DNA of 64,000 bases from Paenibacillus nuruki (GCF_001721045.1 NZ_MDER01000064.1:19284-83283); one strand, 5' to 3'; counted from the stretch's first letter, positions 42,375 to 52,336 are shown. The notes: generated by a model not told the origin, from the sequence alone. Numbers and translations are program-made.

Positions 42375-42524
42375 ATGAGCAAAATAAAATATACAGTTGC
42401 AATCTTTACCAGTGTAGCTTTACTATTATCAGCCTGTAATCAGGGATCGCTCATTCTATGTGTAACTCACTACAACCTAATAAAATCCCCTTTAGATTCA
42501 AAGGGGATACTTTTAAGTATTTGA
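42375..42524 (+). pseudogene. Truncated lipoprotein gene
   Basis: ATG at 42375 with AAAAGGA 12 bases upstream begins MSKIKYTVAIFTSVALLL and then SACNQGS, a textbook lipoprotein signal peptide with lipobox LLSAC (Cys21). After Gly24 the sequence loses any protein character and runs through the neighbouring terminator to a stop at 42522. The most likely reading is the 5' end of a lipoprotein gene whose body was deleted. A genuine 49-residue lipoprotein cannot be excluded. Confidence 0.5.
42484..42509 (-). terminator. Terminator of MDR gene
   Basis: On the minus strand, ATCCCCTTT pairs exactly with AAAGGGGAT around 6 bases and is followed by TTTATT. Confidence 0.75.
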
Positions 42525-42541
42525 GTTAACATCGGTATGTC

Positions 42542-43501
42542 TTACTCTCCTACAGTAATTAACACTTTACCGCGAACGGTTCCTACTTCTGCACGGTGAT
42601 GCAGTTCTGGGAGGTCTTTAAGTTTTACTTTTTCAGCAATGACAGGTTTGAGTACACCTTCATCGACAAGCTTCGCAATATGAGCCAATTGTTCTCCGCT
42701 TTGTTGTACATTCATATGGACTACATTTACGTTTAACTCTTTAGCTACTTTTCCATCTGCCGGGCTTGTGATCGAGACGAGTGTTCCGCCTTCACGCAAT
42801 AAGTGAAGCCAGTTGCTGACTTCATTAGAACCCTCTGGAGAAAGGTTGAAAATAAGATCCAGCTTGTCTTCGATCCGTTCTTCGACCATTTCTTGATTGT
42901 AGTCGATCAGTTCATCGATTCCAATTTCTTTGAGCATCGGGAAACTGGCTTCAGATGCGGTACCAATCACATGCGCACCTTTCCATTTGGCTAATTGTAC
43001 CGCTAATGTACCCACGCCACCTGCGGCTCCAGCGATCAAGACACGTTGCCCACTTTCAAGCTGACCGTGATCGAATAATGCTTGCCATGCGGTTAACGCA
43101 CCTACTGGCATTGCAGCAACTTCTGGAAGCTTGATCTTTTTCGGTGCTACAGCTACGTATTCCGCTTTGGTCGCCACATATTCGGCAGCTGCACCATTAG
43201 ATAGAATATTCAGTAAAGCAAAAACAGATTCGCCTACTTTCAGATTCTTCACGCCTTTACCGATCTCAGTAATCGTACCGGATACTTCTACATTCGGAAT
43301 ATAAGGTAATTTATGAGGGAATGTTTCTTGCACGACACCCATTCGAATCAGATGATCCAATGGATTAAAAGCTGTCGCTGAAACTTTAATTAATACTTCA
43401 TCCGCTTCAATCTTTGGCATTAGCACGTTCTCATAGTGCATTTTTTCACTATTACCGTAAGCATGAACTCTTATCGCGTGCATCATTTCTGGAGCTGGCA
43501 T
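42542..43501 (-). CDS. NADP-dependent MDR oxidoreductase (quinone-reductase-like)
   Basis: A 319-residue zinc-free medium-chain dehydrogenase. The GroES-like part includes ADEVLIKVSATAFNPLDHLIRMG and NVEVSGTITEIGKGV. The Rossmann part has RVLIAGAAGGVGTLAVQLAKWKG (AAGGVG motif). The order and motifs match YogA/zeta-crystallin-like enone or quinone reductases. ATG at 43501 has GAGG eight bases upstream; an earlier in-frame start at 43540 lacks one. It is monocistronic and may belong to the same electrophile response as the 32.6-36.8 kb genes. Confidence 0.88.
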   Translation of the reverse strand: MPAPEMMHAIRVHAYGNSEKMHYENVLMPKIEADEVLIKVSATAFNPLDHLIRMGVVQETFPHKLPYIPNVEVSGTITEIGKGVKNLKVGESVFALLNILSNGAAAEYVATKAEYVAVAPKKIKLPEVAAMPVGALTAWQALFDHGQLESGQRVLIAGAAGGVGTLAVQLAKWKGAHVIGTASEASFPMLKEIGIDELIDYNQEMVEERIEDKLDLIFNLSPEGSNEVSNWLHLLREGGTLVSITSPADGKVAKELNVNVVHMNVQQSGEQLAHIAKLVDEGVLKPVIAEKVKLKDLPELHHRAEVGTVRGKVLITVGE

Positions 43502-43679
43502 ATTGAACACCTCTTTGGTTTTTTGAGTAGCACATTCCAATAAATAAGCGCTTACAAATATTTGCTCATTAGGTTTATCTTACGCTTAACTTTGATGTAA
43601 TACAATGAACAATAAGATATACACGATGGATCTCCATTTGACGTATACTTGAAGTATGTATTTTAAAGGAGGTTATTTC

Positions 43680-44621
43680 ATGGAACATATCGATTACATA
43701 CAGGATCTAGTCTATCGAATGAGTGTAAAAACCGATGAACATGGCCAAGCTGTAAGAAGTTCGGGCGATAGTGTAGGGTGGAAAGCTCGCAAAGAAGCCC
43801 AGCAATTGAAAGAAGAACATTGGATTGATATTGTAGACACGGTATGGACACAGACAACCCATGTAGATGATCGCAAGCATCTCTTTTTTATATGGAGTCA
43901 TCTTTCACGTCATACTCAAGGCACACGAGCGGTAGACAAAATGTTATTGTATTTCCAATCTATCCCTCCTCGTGAACAAATGATGCTTTTGCACACCTTT
44001 ACCTATGTGCCCTTTGTTCCAGACGCTACGCCATTCTTATCTTTGTCTTATGCCAAAAAAGCTTCAGTACGTCATAATGCTATCGAAATATTAGGTCATT
44101 GTGATCGTGAAGTTGTCGGTGAACGCCTTATTGAACTATTATCGATATCCAAAAACCATCTTGATTTATTTTATATCCTTCTGGCTATTCAGGATGCAAA
44201 CCTATATATTGCCGCTCCTTATCTGGTTCCTCATTTGCGTTCCAACAAAGTGGATATTCGTGCATTATGTATTCATATCTTATCTGCATTTGACGGTAAG
44301 CATTATCTATCTATTTTTGAACATCATTTAGCCAAAGACTTATCCTCTTCTGTCAAATGGAATGCTATGCAGGCTATTGCCAAACATGGTACTCCTTCTC
44401 AAGTCAAGCTAGTTCTTAAACGAGTTAAATCTATCGTTTCTAGACCTCGTGCAAGTAGACAACACCCTACAAGTGAGTTGATGTATGGTATATCTTTTCT
44501 CCATCGTGTGGCTAGCGACGATCCTGATGTTGTGAAATGGTTACAAGAAATCAGAACCACTAAGTATGATAATCTGTTTGACTATGAGCAAAAGTGGCTC
44601 AACGAATTATTGCTCGAGTAA
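43680..44621 (+). CDS. HEAT-repeat domain protein
   Basis: A 313-residue helical repeat protein. HEAT-like units are visible at KKASVRHNAIEILGHCDREVVGERLIELL, YIAAPYLVPHLRSNKVDIRALCIHILSAF and SSVKWNAMQAIAKHGTPSQVKLVLKRV. No catalytic domain or membrane segment is seen. Such proteins act as scaffolds or, in some cases, in phycobilin or DNA-related roles; none can be assigned here. ATG at 43680 has AAAGGAGG seven bases upstream. Confidence 0.7.
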   Translation: MEHIDYIQDLVYRMSVKTDEHGQAVRSSGDSVGWKARKEAQQLKEEHWIDIVDTVWTQTTHVDDRKHLFFIWSHLSRHTQGTRAVDKMLLYFQSIPPREQMMLLHTFTYVPFVPDATPFLSLSYAKKASVRHNAIEILGHCDREVVGERLIELLSISKNHLDLFYILLAIQDANLYIAAPYLVPHLRSNKVDIRALCIHILSAFDGKHYLSIFEHHLAKDLSSSVKWNAMQAIAKHGTPSQVKLVLKRVKSIVSRPRASRQHPTSELMYGISFLHRVASDDPDVVKWLQEIRTTKYDNLFDYEQKWLNELLLE

Positions 44622-44651
44622 TATTGTAGTTACTTATTGGTTACTTATTAA

Positions 44652-44713
44652 TATCCTTTTCTCAAGAAATCATGACTTCTTTACACATTACTTGAGAAAA
44701 GGATAACTTTTTT
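44652..44713. terminator. Bidirectional terminator
   Basis: TATCCTTTTCTCAAG pairs exactly with CTTGAGAAAAGGATA across a 24-base loop, followed by a T run on the plus strand. It serves the HEAT gene and the cydC end. Confidence 0.8.
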
Positions 44714-46439
44714 ATATAGCCACTTCCCCGATCATTTGCCACTCCACTTTCTTCATTTCATAAAAGTATCCCTTTTTATCCATAAGTTCTGCATATGAAC
44801 CGATTTCTACAATCTTTCCTTGATCCATCACTACAATCTGATCCATCTTTTCCAATCCCGTAAGACGATGCCCGATCAGAAGCAACGTGTCTTCAGCGCT
44901 GTGTGCCAAAATCTGTTGTAATACAGATTGTTCTGTCACGTAATCAAGTGATGATGTCGGTTCATCGAGAAGCCATAGCCTCCCTTTGCGCAACATTGCA
45001 CGTGCTAGAGCCAGTCGCTGTTTCTCTCCATCTGATAAGTTTTCACCTTTTTCATAGACGATATCGTTTAATAAAATATGAGAGAGTTGCATCTGATGCA
45101 GTACATGTAATAAGTGCTCATCCGAATATTCTTTATTGTCTAATAATAGATTGTCACGAATGGTTCCTCTAAAAAAGTGCCCTTGTTGTAATACCACATT
45201 CGCGTTCTGCCAAATACTGTTCTCATCCAGTTCCTTCAGAGCTACACCATTTAATCGTATATCGCCAGCTGTAGGGGTACGAAGCTTGAGCAACAAGTCG
45301 ATCAATGTGGATTTGCCTGATCCGCTTGGACCGACAATTGCTGTTTTGGAACCTGCATCTAAATGTAACGATACTTTTTGTAGTGCAGGTCTCCATTCGT
45401 CTTCATATTGAAAAGTCACCTGATTCAGATCAATCGAGATGGCTTGATCATCTGACTCTATTCTTAGCGATGGTGCAGGTAGAGATGCCGAACTGCCTAC
45501 TGTTTCTTGTAGACGTTTTGCGGCATGTTCACTATCTTGCTTGTACGCTGGTAATGTAGCCATCGCCGCTGCTTCTTCGAAAACGGTAAGTGAAGCCATA
45601 ATAAGCATTGCTAGAAATACGCCTGCAAGTGCTCCATCGATAATTAAAAAAGCCCCTAGTCCTAGCACTCCCCACGAAATAAGATACGTTACAAATGTAT
45701 GCATCGCTTGTCCACGTAGAAGATTCTCGGCTGCTTTTTGTTGTTCTTCTGTTAACGTAGCAGAAGTTTGTTGAAGCTGTTGTTCACGCTGTATCAATTG
45801 TCCATAAATTTTCAAATCTCGAAAACCGTACAATACTTCGGTTACTTCTGTAGAAAATAAAGCTCGCTCTTCGCGAACACGTCCATTGATTTTGCGTTGT
45901 CCGAATAATACGATGGATGGTACCACCAAAGCTGTTAATAGCATTCCTACTACAAATAAACCAGCAATCCAAAATGAAAAAGTAGACGTAAATATCATCG
46001 TTGCCAAAAATACGAGCACGACAATAATAGGCGGATATGCTACACGCAAAAAGTAGTTTTGTAAGCTTTCTACATCGCCTACGATACGTGCCAGTAGATC
46101 ACCGCTTCGATTTTTGTTTAATATGCCAGGCGTTATTGGAATAAGCTTTGCAAAGAAAGCAGTACGTAATCGGCTAAGCATAGAAAATGTAGCTCGATGT
46201 GAATACAATCGTTCTGCATAACGACTTCCTGCGCGAAGCAGACCTAACAGCTTAACCATAGATGTAATAATAATCAACGTATATAACGGTGGCGCAAATA
46301 CAGTCTGCGAGATCATATATCCACTTGCCGAGAATAGAGCCACTCCGGCGATACCTGCAATAAATCCACCCAGTATAGAAAGGATAATATCTTTGCGTTC
46401 TTGCAACATCGCTTTGGACATGATAGCTAACTCATTCAT
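44712..46439 (-). CDS. cydC: Thiol reductant ABC exporter subunit CydC
   Basis: A 575-residue ABC half-transporter with six membrane helices (1-~300) and a nucleotide-binding domain. Walker A is GPSGSGKST, the signature LSDGEKQRLALARAM, Walker B RLWLLDEPTSSLD and the switch His in LLIGHRL. With CydD it exports cysteine and glutathione or haem-related reductant and is needed to assemble cytochrome bd. It overlaps the cydD gene by 4 bases. Naming follows the E. coli order; in Bacillus the two names are swapped. Confidence 0.93.
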   Translation of the reverse strand: MNELAIMSKAMLQERKDIILSILGGFIAGIAGVALFSASGYMISQTVFAPPLYTLIIITSMVKLLGLLRAGSRYAERLYSHRATFSMLSRLRTAFFAKLIPITPGILNKNRSGDLLARIVGDVESLQNYFLRVAYPPIIVVLVFLATMIFTSTFSFWIAGLFVVGMLLTALVVPSIVLFGQRKINGRVREERALFSTEVTEVLYGFRDLKIYGQLIQREQQLQQTSATLTEEQQKAAENLLRGQAMHTFVTYLISWGVLGLGAFLIIDGALAGVFLAMLIMASLTVFEEAAAMATLPAYKQDSEHAAKRLQETVGSSASLPAPSLRIESDDQAISIDLNQVTFQYEDEWRPALQKVSLHLDAGSKTAIVGPSGSGKSTLIDLLLKLRTPTAGDIRLNGVALKELDENSIWQNANVVLQQGHFFRGTIRDNLLLDNKEYSDEHLLHVLHQMQLSHILLNDIVYEKGENLSDGEKQRLALARAMLRKGRLWLLDEPTSSLDYVTEQSVLQQILAHSAEDTLLLIGHRLTGLEKMDQIVVMDQGKIVEIGSYAELMDKKGYFYEMKKVEWQMIGEVAI

Positions 46440-48235
46440 GCTATACCTCCTTTTTGTTGAACATTCACCATTTCAGCGTATAAAGGTAGACGACCTATAA
46501 GTTCATCATGACGTCCCGTATCTACGACTGCACCATGGTCCATAAATACAATTTGATCCGCATCTTGAATCGTATATAATCGGTGAGCGACTGTAATCAT
46601 AGTTGCCTTTTGAGACAATAGTGCAATCGAACGCTGAAGTACCTGCTCGGTATGCAGATCCAACCCTACCGTAGGTTCATCGAATAAAATAATAGTAGGT
46701 CGTTTGAGAAAAGCGCGGGCTAGCGCAAGTCGTTGCTTTTCTCCCCCTGAGAGTCCTCTACCGCCATCTCCAATCACAGTCTCCAACCCTTGTTGCAACT
46801 GATCAATAAGTACCGTCAGCCCTGCTTCTTCAGCCGCCTGTTCAATCTCAGCTGTTGAAACTTGTCTACCTGCACCGATCGAGATATTTTCAGCAATTGT
46901 CCCTGCAAAAATATAAGGATGCTGTGTTATATAGCTAACCTGTCTGAACCACGCCGATTGTTGAGATTCCGATAATACTTTTCGATTCACCAACACTTCT
47001 CCTGAAGTAGGCTTTAGCAAGCCGGCAATCAAATGTAGCAATGTTGTTTTACCTGATCCACTTTTGCCCACAATAGCAATATGTTCTCCAGCTTGAAAAG
47101 AAATGTTACCAGTCTGAAGTTCAAAAGAATCAGTACCATAATGAAAATGAACATCTTCCAGTTCAATGGATAAAGGTGTAGATTGATCTAAAGTGGTTGA
47201 TGTATGTTGGGATTTCATAATCTGCTGATTAGAAGCACTTGTTGATTGCCCGATGTCTTCTAATTCACTTGTTATCTGTGATTCAGCAAGCATCTGATCG
47301 ACTTTGCAGATAGCCCCCATACTTGTACGCCCACTATGAAAAGCAGTACCTGTATTTTTTAACAGACTATAGAACTCAGGAATCAATAGTAGAATAAGAA
47401 AAGCCGTGTGAAATGCCATGGATTTGAACACCAGCAATTGCAGAGCCAGTTCCAGCGCTACAATGCCTATACTTAACATCACAATCGATTCCAGCATAAA
47501 GGTATTGGTAAAAGCAATCTTCAAAATACTCATCGTCGCATCACGATACCCTAGACTGCTACGTTCAATTTCTTGTTGTTGATGGTTAGCCCGTCCAAAT
47601 ATTTTTAATGAAACAAGCCCTTGCAGCGAATCTAGAAAAGTACCTGAAAATTCAGCGAGTTGTGTATATTTTTCTTCGGACTTATTTTTCGTTTTGAGAC
47701 CTACCAAAATCATAAATAAAGGAATAAATGGTGCAGTACACAATAGAATCCAACCTGTATTGGAATGGAGGTAAAATGTAACGATTAGAATCAGAATGGG
47801 AATCATAGCCGCTTCCATCATTCGCGGCATATATTGACTAAAATACTGATCGGCTTCATCTACAGCATCCAGAGCGATACTGACTTTTCCACCGGTCTGT
47901 CCACGAAGAGTGCTTGGCATCGAAGTATAGATCAGACTTTGTAAGACAGCAGATCGCATATTGGTTTTGGCACGGGCAGCCATATGTAAGCCTACTTTGC
48001 CATTGCTATAAAACAGTAATGTACGTATAACCATCACTGCGAGCAACAGACCGAGCAGTGTGATTACGGATGAGAAAGAAGCTTTTTCTACAAAAATTCG
48101 CTGTACCACTTCAGCAAGCAATACCGCTTGAGCGATCATCGTGATACCTAGTACCAACGAAATCATAGCAAGGAGAGTCCTATTTTTCCGTTGCAACGAC
48201 ATTTGTTCACTGATGAGACCGGATATTCTACTCAT
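46436..48235 (-). CDS. cydD: Thiol reductant ABC exporter subunit CydD
   Basis: A 599-residue ABC half-transporter. The membrane domain (1-~310) is followed by a low-complexity linker (SASNQQIMKSQHTSTTLDQS) and an ATPase domain with Walker A GKSGSGKTT, signature LSGGEKQRLALARAF, Walker B TIILFDEPTVGLD and MITVAHRL. It pairs with CydC. It starts about 70 bases after cydB with AAGGAGG upstream. The operon order cydA-cydB-cydD-cydC is the usual Bacillota layout. Confidence 0.93.
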   Translation of the reverse strand: MSRISGLISEQMSLQRKNRTLLAMISLVLGITMIAQAVLLAEVVQRIFVEKASFSSVITLLGLLLAVMVIRTLLFYSNGKVGLHMAARAKTNMRSAVLQSLIYTSMPSTLRGQTGGKVSIALDAVDEADQYFSQYMPRMMEAAMIPILILIVTFYLHSNTGWILLCTAPFIPLFMILVGLKTKNKSEEKYTQLAEFSGTFLDSLQGLVSLKIFGRANHQQQEIERSSLGYRDATMSILKIAFTNTFMLESIVMLSIGIVALELALQLLVFKSMAFHTAFLILLLIPEFYSLLKNTGTAFHSGRTSMGAICKVDQMLAESQITSELEDIGQSTSASNQQIMKSQHTSTTLDQSTPLSIELEDVHFHYGTDSFELQTGNISFQAGEHIAIVGKSGSGKTTLLHLIAGLLKPTSGEVLVNRKVLSESQQSAWFRQVSYITQHPYIFAGTIAENISIGAGRQVSTAEIEQAAEEAGLTVLIDQLQQGLETVIGDGGRGLSGGEKQRLALARAFLKRPTIILFDEPTVGLDLHTEQVLQRSIALLSQKATMITVAHRLYTIQDADQIVFMDHGAVVDTGRHDELIGRLPLYAEMVNVQQKGGIA

Positions 48236-48305
48236 TGCATTATCCTCCTTTATCCATTAAGGCATACAAGGAATCCCCTCATATGCCATTATCCATTCAC
48301 AAGTG

Positions 48306-49319
48306 TTATTTCTTTCCTTTTACATAATCTGCATCAAATAAGAACAGCTTAAATACCAGAATCAGTGAAGGAATCAACAGACATAGTCCTCCAATAAATA
48401 CCACTACAAGTGCAAAGCCCATAGATGGCGAAGTGGCACTGCTCTGAATCGTAATGTATGGATCAAGAATATATGGATACTGCCCAATACCATAAGCGAA
48501 AAAGGCGCAGAAAAATTGCAACATGATACAAATAAACGCTAAGCCGTAACGACGTCCATTGTATAAAATCCACATGGCGATCATAAAGAAAGCAACAGAT
48601 AACGCAAGTAACCACCATAGATCCATCATATTCTGAAAATGTCGTTCATTGTGTTGACCGAGATAAATAAATGCTGTTAAAGCTAGCACAATCGTAGGTG
48701 TACTCCAAAACAAAGCGTATCCTCGCATCAGCTTCAATGCGGACTCATCTTCTGCACGTGAAGCATAAAAGGTTAGAAATGTACCACTGATAAACAACAC
48801 TGACACAATCGCAAGCCCTACAATACTCCAAGATAATGGATTCGTGAATAATGCCCAATAATCCAGAGAAACAACGTCTCCTTGCTTGAGGATAAATCCA
48901 CCTTCAGCCAAAGTTAGTGCTACCGATAATGAAGCGGGAATCAGCAATCCTGTCGCACCATACAAAAAGAGATAAACGATGTTGTTTTTGGAACCATAAT
49001 TTTCAAAAGCATAGAACGAGCCTCGAATAGCCAGAAGAACGATCGCAATACTTCCTGGAACCAGTAATGCTGACCCGTAATAATAAGCCGTATCTGGAAA
49101 AAATCCGACAATACCAATATAGAAAAAGACAAAAAATACATTGGTAATCTCCCAGACAGGTGATAAATAACGGGAGATCAAGCGGTTAATTAAATGATCT
49201 TGCTTGGTTAAGCGTGCATAAAAAGCGAAGAAACCTGCTCCAAAATCAATCGAAGCGACTATTAAATATCCGTACAAAAATAGCCATAGCACCGAGATCC
49301 CAATCAATTCATAACTCAT
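48306..49319 (-). CDS. cydB: Cytochrome bd ubiquinol oxidase subunit II
   Basis: A 337-residue membrane protein with eight to nine hydrophobic helices, including the N-terminal IGISVLWLFLYGYLIVASIDFGAGFFAFYA motif with the conserved DFG and NRLISRYLSPVWEITNVFFVFFYIGIVGFFP. It holds no haem but stabilises CydA. It overlaps cydA by 4 bases (ATGA). Functions in low-oxygen respiration. Confidence 0.93.
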   Translation of the reverse strand: MSYELIGISVLWLFLYGYLIVASIDFGAGFFAFYARLTKQDHLINRLISRYLSPVWEITNVFFVFFYIGIVGFFPDTAYYYGSALLVPGSIAIVLLAIRGSFYAFENYGSKNNIVYLFLYGATGLLIPASLSVALTLAEGGFILKQGDVVSLDYWALFTNPLSWSIVGLAIVSVLFISGTFLTFYASRAEDESALKLMRGYALFWSTPTIVLALTAFIYLGQHNERHFQNMMDLWWLLALSVAFFMIAMWILYNGRRYGLAFICIMLQFFCAFFAYGIGQYPYILDPYITIQSSATSPSMGFALVVVFIGGLCLLIPSLILVFKLFLFDADYVKGKK

Positions 49320-50683
49320 GATAAAGGCCCACCTTTCTCGCTTGGTGGCTCAGGCTGTTCTTTCAGCCATTTCTCCATCTCAAGTTCAGCAGGATTATTA
49401 TTGAACAATCGTCTTAATACAAGAACACATATTGTGCCAAGTACGATATAGAGAAGTAAAAATACAAAGAACAAAATGCGGACACTCGGTGAAGATGTCG
49501 CTGCTTCTTCGACTCGCATATATCCTCGAATAATCCAAGGCTGTCTGCCAAGCTCTGCGTAGAACCATCCCATTTCGACAGCTAGAAATGCTAGCGGTGC
49601 GCATAGTGCAATAATACGAAGCATCCACTTATTCAATTCATTGCGCTTTTTCCAGAATAACAATACGAAATAAAGACTGGAGATCATCAGCAACGTAAAT
49701 CCGATCCCTGCCATCGAATCAAATAAATAATGTACCAAAAGAGGTGGACGTTCATCGATAGGGAATTCATTCAGTCCTGTAACTTCTGCATTAAAGTCGC
49801 CAAATGCTAAAAAGCTAAGAATTTTCGGTAAATGAAGTGCTCCTATAATCTCATGCTCTGCATTCAACCACCCCAACAGAACCAAGTCTGCTCCGCGTTC
49901 TGTTTCAAAATGCCATTCTGCTGCTGCTAATTTCTCAGGTTGATGCTCTGCCAAGAACTTAGCGGATACATCGCCTGCTAATGTATTCAACAGACTAAAT
50001 AGTAAAACAACAGCCATCATCAGATTTAAGCCTTTTTTATGATAAGCAGATACGCCTTTTCTTAACATCGCAAAAGCAGCAATGCCTGCTAATAACGCAG
50101 CACCTGTTAGATAAGCCGAACTTAATACATGGAATACTTTAGAAAATGTCGCTGTATTGAGCATCGCTTGTACAGGATTGACAGCTATAAATTGCCCGGC
50201 TTCCATCACAAATCCACCCGGTGCATTCATAAATCCATTCACTGTTGTAATAAATACAGCAGACATGCCTGCTCCAGCTACAATCGGAATAGTCAGTAAC
50301 CAATGAATATACGGATTTTTGAAGCGATCCCATGTGTACAAATAGATGCCTAAGAAAATAGCTTCAAAAAAGAATGCAAATACTTCCATAAATAAAGGTA
50401 ATGCAATCACATTGCCGGCTAATTTCATAAAGTTAGGCCATACGAGCGCCAACTGTAGCGATATCGCTGTACCTGTGACCACACCCACTGCTACTGAAAT
50501 CACAAATCCTCGTGACCATCTTTTTGCCATAAGTATGTAATGCTGATCTTTCTTACGGATACCCATCCATTCTGCTATTGCAATCATGAGCGGTATCCCT
50601 ACACCTAGTGTTGCAAAAATAACGTGGAACCCGAGCGTTAACCCTGTTACAAGTCTGCTCCATAACACCGTATCGATTTCCAT
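49316..50683 (-). CDS. cydA: Cytochrome bd ubiquinol oxidase subunit I
   Basis: A 455-residue subunit with nine membrane helices. Features are the N-terminal haem-ligand region (LGFHVIFATLGVGIPLMIAIAEWMG), the quinol-site region with a short Q-loop as in Bacillus, and the GRQPW signature (YAELGRQPWIIRG). The enzyme reduces O2 to water with quinol at low oxygen. ATG at 50683 has AAAGGGGG ten bases upstream. I saw no clear Rex palindrome before the gene. Confidence 0.95.
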   Translation of the reverse strand: MEIDTVLWSRLVTGLTLGFHVIFATLGVGIPLMIAIAEWMGIRKKDQHYILMAKRWSRGFVISVAVGVVTGTAISLQLALVWPNFMKLAGNVIALPLFMEVFAFFFEAIFLGIYLYTWDRFKNPYIHWLLTIPIVAGAGMSAVFITTVNGFMNAPGGFVMEAGQFIAVNPVQAMLNTATFSKVFHVLSSAYLTGAALLAGIAAFAMLRKGVSAYHKKGLNLMMAVVLLFSLLNTLAGDVSAKFLAEHQPEKLAAAEWHFETERGADLVLLGWLNAEHEIIGALHLPKILSFLAFGDFNAEVTGLNEFPIDERPPLLVHYLFDSMAGIGFTLLMISSLYFVLLFWKKRNELNKWMLRIIALCAPLAFLAVEMGWFYAELGRQPWIIRGYMRVEEAATSSPSVRILFFVFLLLYIVLGTICVLVLRRLFNNNPAELEMEKWLKEQPEPPSEKGGPLS

Positions 50684-50914
50684 ACCTGTATTGCCCCCTT
50701 TCAAAATAGATCAAGTGACTGCACGTCTTGATAGTTAAAATTATTGTATTCTAATTTTCGACCAATTCAATCACAGTCACATTTTTGTCCCTAATCGTTC
50801 CAAGAAGGAACATATCTTTCTGACAAGTTAGTGAAAAATAGCGAAAATACTCGAATGGGCTATTGTGTTATTTGGCTTATCCCTTTAATAACAAAAGATC
50901 GTATCCTGAAGACG

Positions 50915-50942
50915 CAAAAAAAGCCGCTAAGTTAGCGACTTT
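50915..50942 (-). terminator. Terminator of hxlR-like gene
   Basis: On the minus strand, AAAGTCGCTAA pairs with TTAGCGGCTTT (one G-U pair) around one or a few bases, followed by T residues. Confidence 0.75.
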
Positions 50943-50969
50943 GCCTGATCAATATAATTTTCAACAGTC

Positions 50970-51308
50970 TTACATATGTTGTAGACCCCATTCTTGTAGT
51001 TGTAATAAAATCGGAGTCAACGTTTTTCCTTTGTCTGTTAGAAAGTATTCCACACGAGGAGGCATTTCAGCATAAGCGACTCGGTGTATCAATCCATCTG
51101 CTTCCAATTCACGCAATTGGCGTGTAAGTGTACGATGTGTCACGGTAGAAAGTGCTCTTTGAAGTTCATTGAATCGAATTTTATCGTTTTGCAGTAACTG
51201 ATATACAATCAAAATCTTCCATTTCCCACCAATCGTATTGATTGCAAATTCTACAGGACATGATTTACAATTTTCCATTAATTTAATTTCCGTTACCTTC
51301 ATTTCCAT
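50970..51308 (-). CDS. HxlR-family transcriptional regulator
   Basis: A 112-residue winged-helix protein of the HxlR family. The CKSCPVEFAINTIGGKWKILIVYQLL start is diagnostic, with C14 and C17 near the N terminus. The recognition helix is HRTLTRQLRELEADGLIHRV and the wing VEYFLTDKGKTL. HxlR relatives such as YodB and HypR use the N-terminal cysteine to sense quinones, disulfide stress or aldehydes. It is divergent from an NmrA-type oxidoreductase with a palindrome between. GGAGG lies seven bases before the ATG. Confidence 0.9.
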   Translation of the reverse strand: MEMKVTEIKLMENCKSCPVEFAINTIGGKWKILIVYQLLQNDKIRFNELQRALSTVTHRTLTRQLRELEADGLIHRVAYAEMPPRVEYFLTDKGKTLTPILLQLQEWGLQHM

Positions 51309-51324
51309 TGATTTACCTCCAACA

Positions 51325-51373
51325 GTATCCTTAAAGATACCTGATATCTTACATGTGCGTACTTACATAAAGT
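51325..51373. promoter_or_regulatory. Probable HxlR operator(s)
   Basis: GTATCCTTAAAGATAC (51325-51340) is a 16-base palindrome with one mismatched pair. A second, ACTTACATAAAGT (51361-51373), has ACTT/AAGT arms. Both sit between the divergent HxlR and NmrA genes. HxlR proteins bind GTAC- or GTATC-bounded palindromes of this type. Confidence 0.6.
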
Positions 51374-51451
51374 GTGTAACTTGATTATGATAAATATAAC
51401 ATTTCGTTCGATGTTGAACAAATGAACTGATGATAAGGAGCTGTTTTATAT

Positions 51452-52336
51452 ATGGAAACAATTTTGGTCTATGGAGCATCAGGTGTACAAGGTGGAGCTG
51501 TCGCTAGATTATTAACATCTAAAGGAATTACTGTTCGCACACTTACTCGCCAAGAAAAAAATGTAGCGACTTTGAAGGAACAAGGAATAGAAGCATTTGT
51601 TGGAGATTTGTCTGTATTGGAGACTTTACATGAAGCAAATAGCAATGTAGATAAAATATTTTTAAATATGCCGATTGAGTACGATACAGAACTAATGAAG
51701 CAACAGATTACCAATGCAGTACAAGCGGCTCAGCAAGCTAATGTACAACTAATCGTTGTGAATTCGAATGGATTTTTGCCAGAACAGCATACAGCCACTG
51801 CAACGTTAGAAGTTAAGCGCGAAATGATTCAATACGTACAGCAAAGCGGTATTCCGACTATTTTGGTAAAACCTACTTTGTATATGGAAAACTTTTTAAT
51901 TCCAGGACTCATCAATCAAGGCATGCTTTTCTATCCTGTCCCTGCGGACAAGCCTATTCCGTGGATCAGTTCTGAAGACGCCGCTCAATATCATTATTAT
52001 GCATTAAATCATCCTGAATTAGCAGGTCATACTCTTTTAGCTCCTGGGCCAGAAGCATTGACAGGTGAAGAACTGGGGCATAAGTTTGCACAAGCTTTGG
52101 GAAAAGATATCACTTTCCAGTCTCTAAATTATGATGACTTTCAAGCTTCGCTCACCCCTGTAATGGGTGCTCAACAAGCTACAGGTATTGCTAATTTTTA
52201 TCGTTGGATTGGAGAAAATGTAGATTCTTTGAACTACTATAATGTGGAGGATCGTGTCATCGTACCTGATCTTCAACTGACTTCACTCAAAGATTGGTTG
52301 CAACAACCGCATATACAATCTATTCTTCAGGCTTAA
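51452..52336 (+). CDS. NmrA-like NAD(P)-binding oxidoreductase
   Basis: A 294-residue atypical SDR of the NmrA/QOR2 group. It has the glycine motif VYGASGVQGGAVARLL at 5-20, RTLTRQ following the second strand (NADP preference), NSNGFLPEQ and KPTLYMENFLIPGL. There is no classical YxxxK, as expected for the family. Members reduce quinones or act as redox-sensing regulators. It is very likely controlled by the divergent HxlR protein. Confidence 0.88.
   Translation: METILVYGASGVQGGAVARLLTSKGITVRTLTRQEKNVATLKEQGIEAFVGDLSVLETLHEANSNVDKIFLNMPIEYDTELMKQQITNAVQAAQQANVQLIVVNSNGFLPEQHTATATLEVKREMIQYVQQSGIPTILVKPTLYMENFLIPGLINQGMLFYPVPADKPIPWISSEDAAQYHYYALNHPELAGHTLLAPGPEALTGEELGHKFAQALGKDITFQSLNYDDFQASLTPVMGAQQATGIANFYRWIGENVDSLNYYNVEDRVIVPDLQLTSLKDWLQQPHIQSILQA

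Noticed and set aside
43550..43590. AATAAGC and TTTGCTCATT strings before the MDR gene, like the TetR site at 61196
   Set aside because: The halves are not symmetric, and the match is too short and degenerate to call an operator.
50705..50960. Possible Rex operator upstream of cydA
   Set aside because: No TTGTGA-N6-TCACAA type palindrome is present; strings such as TTAGTGAAAAAT match only half a site.
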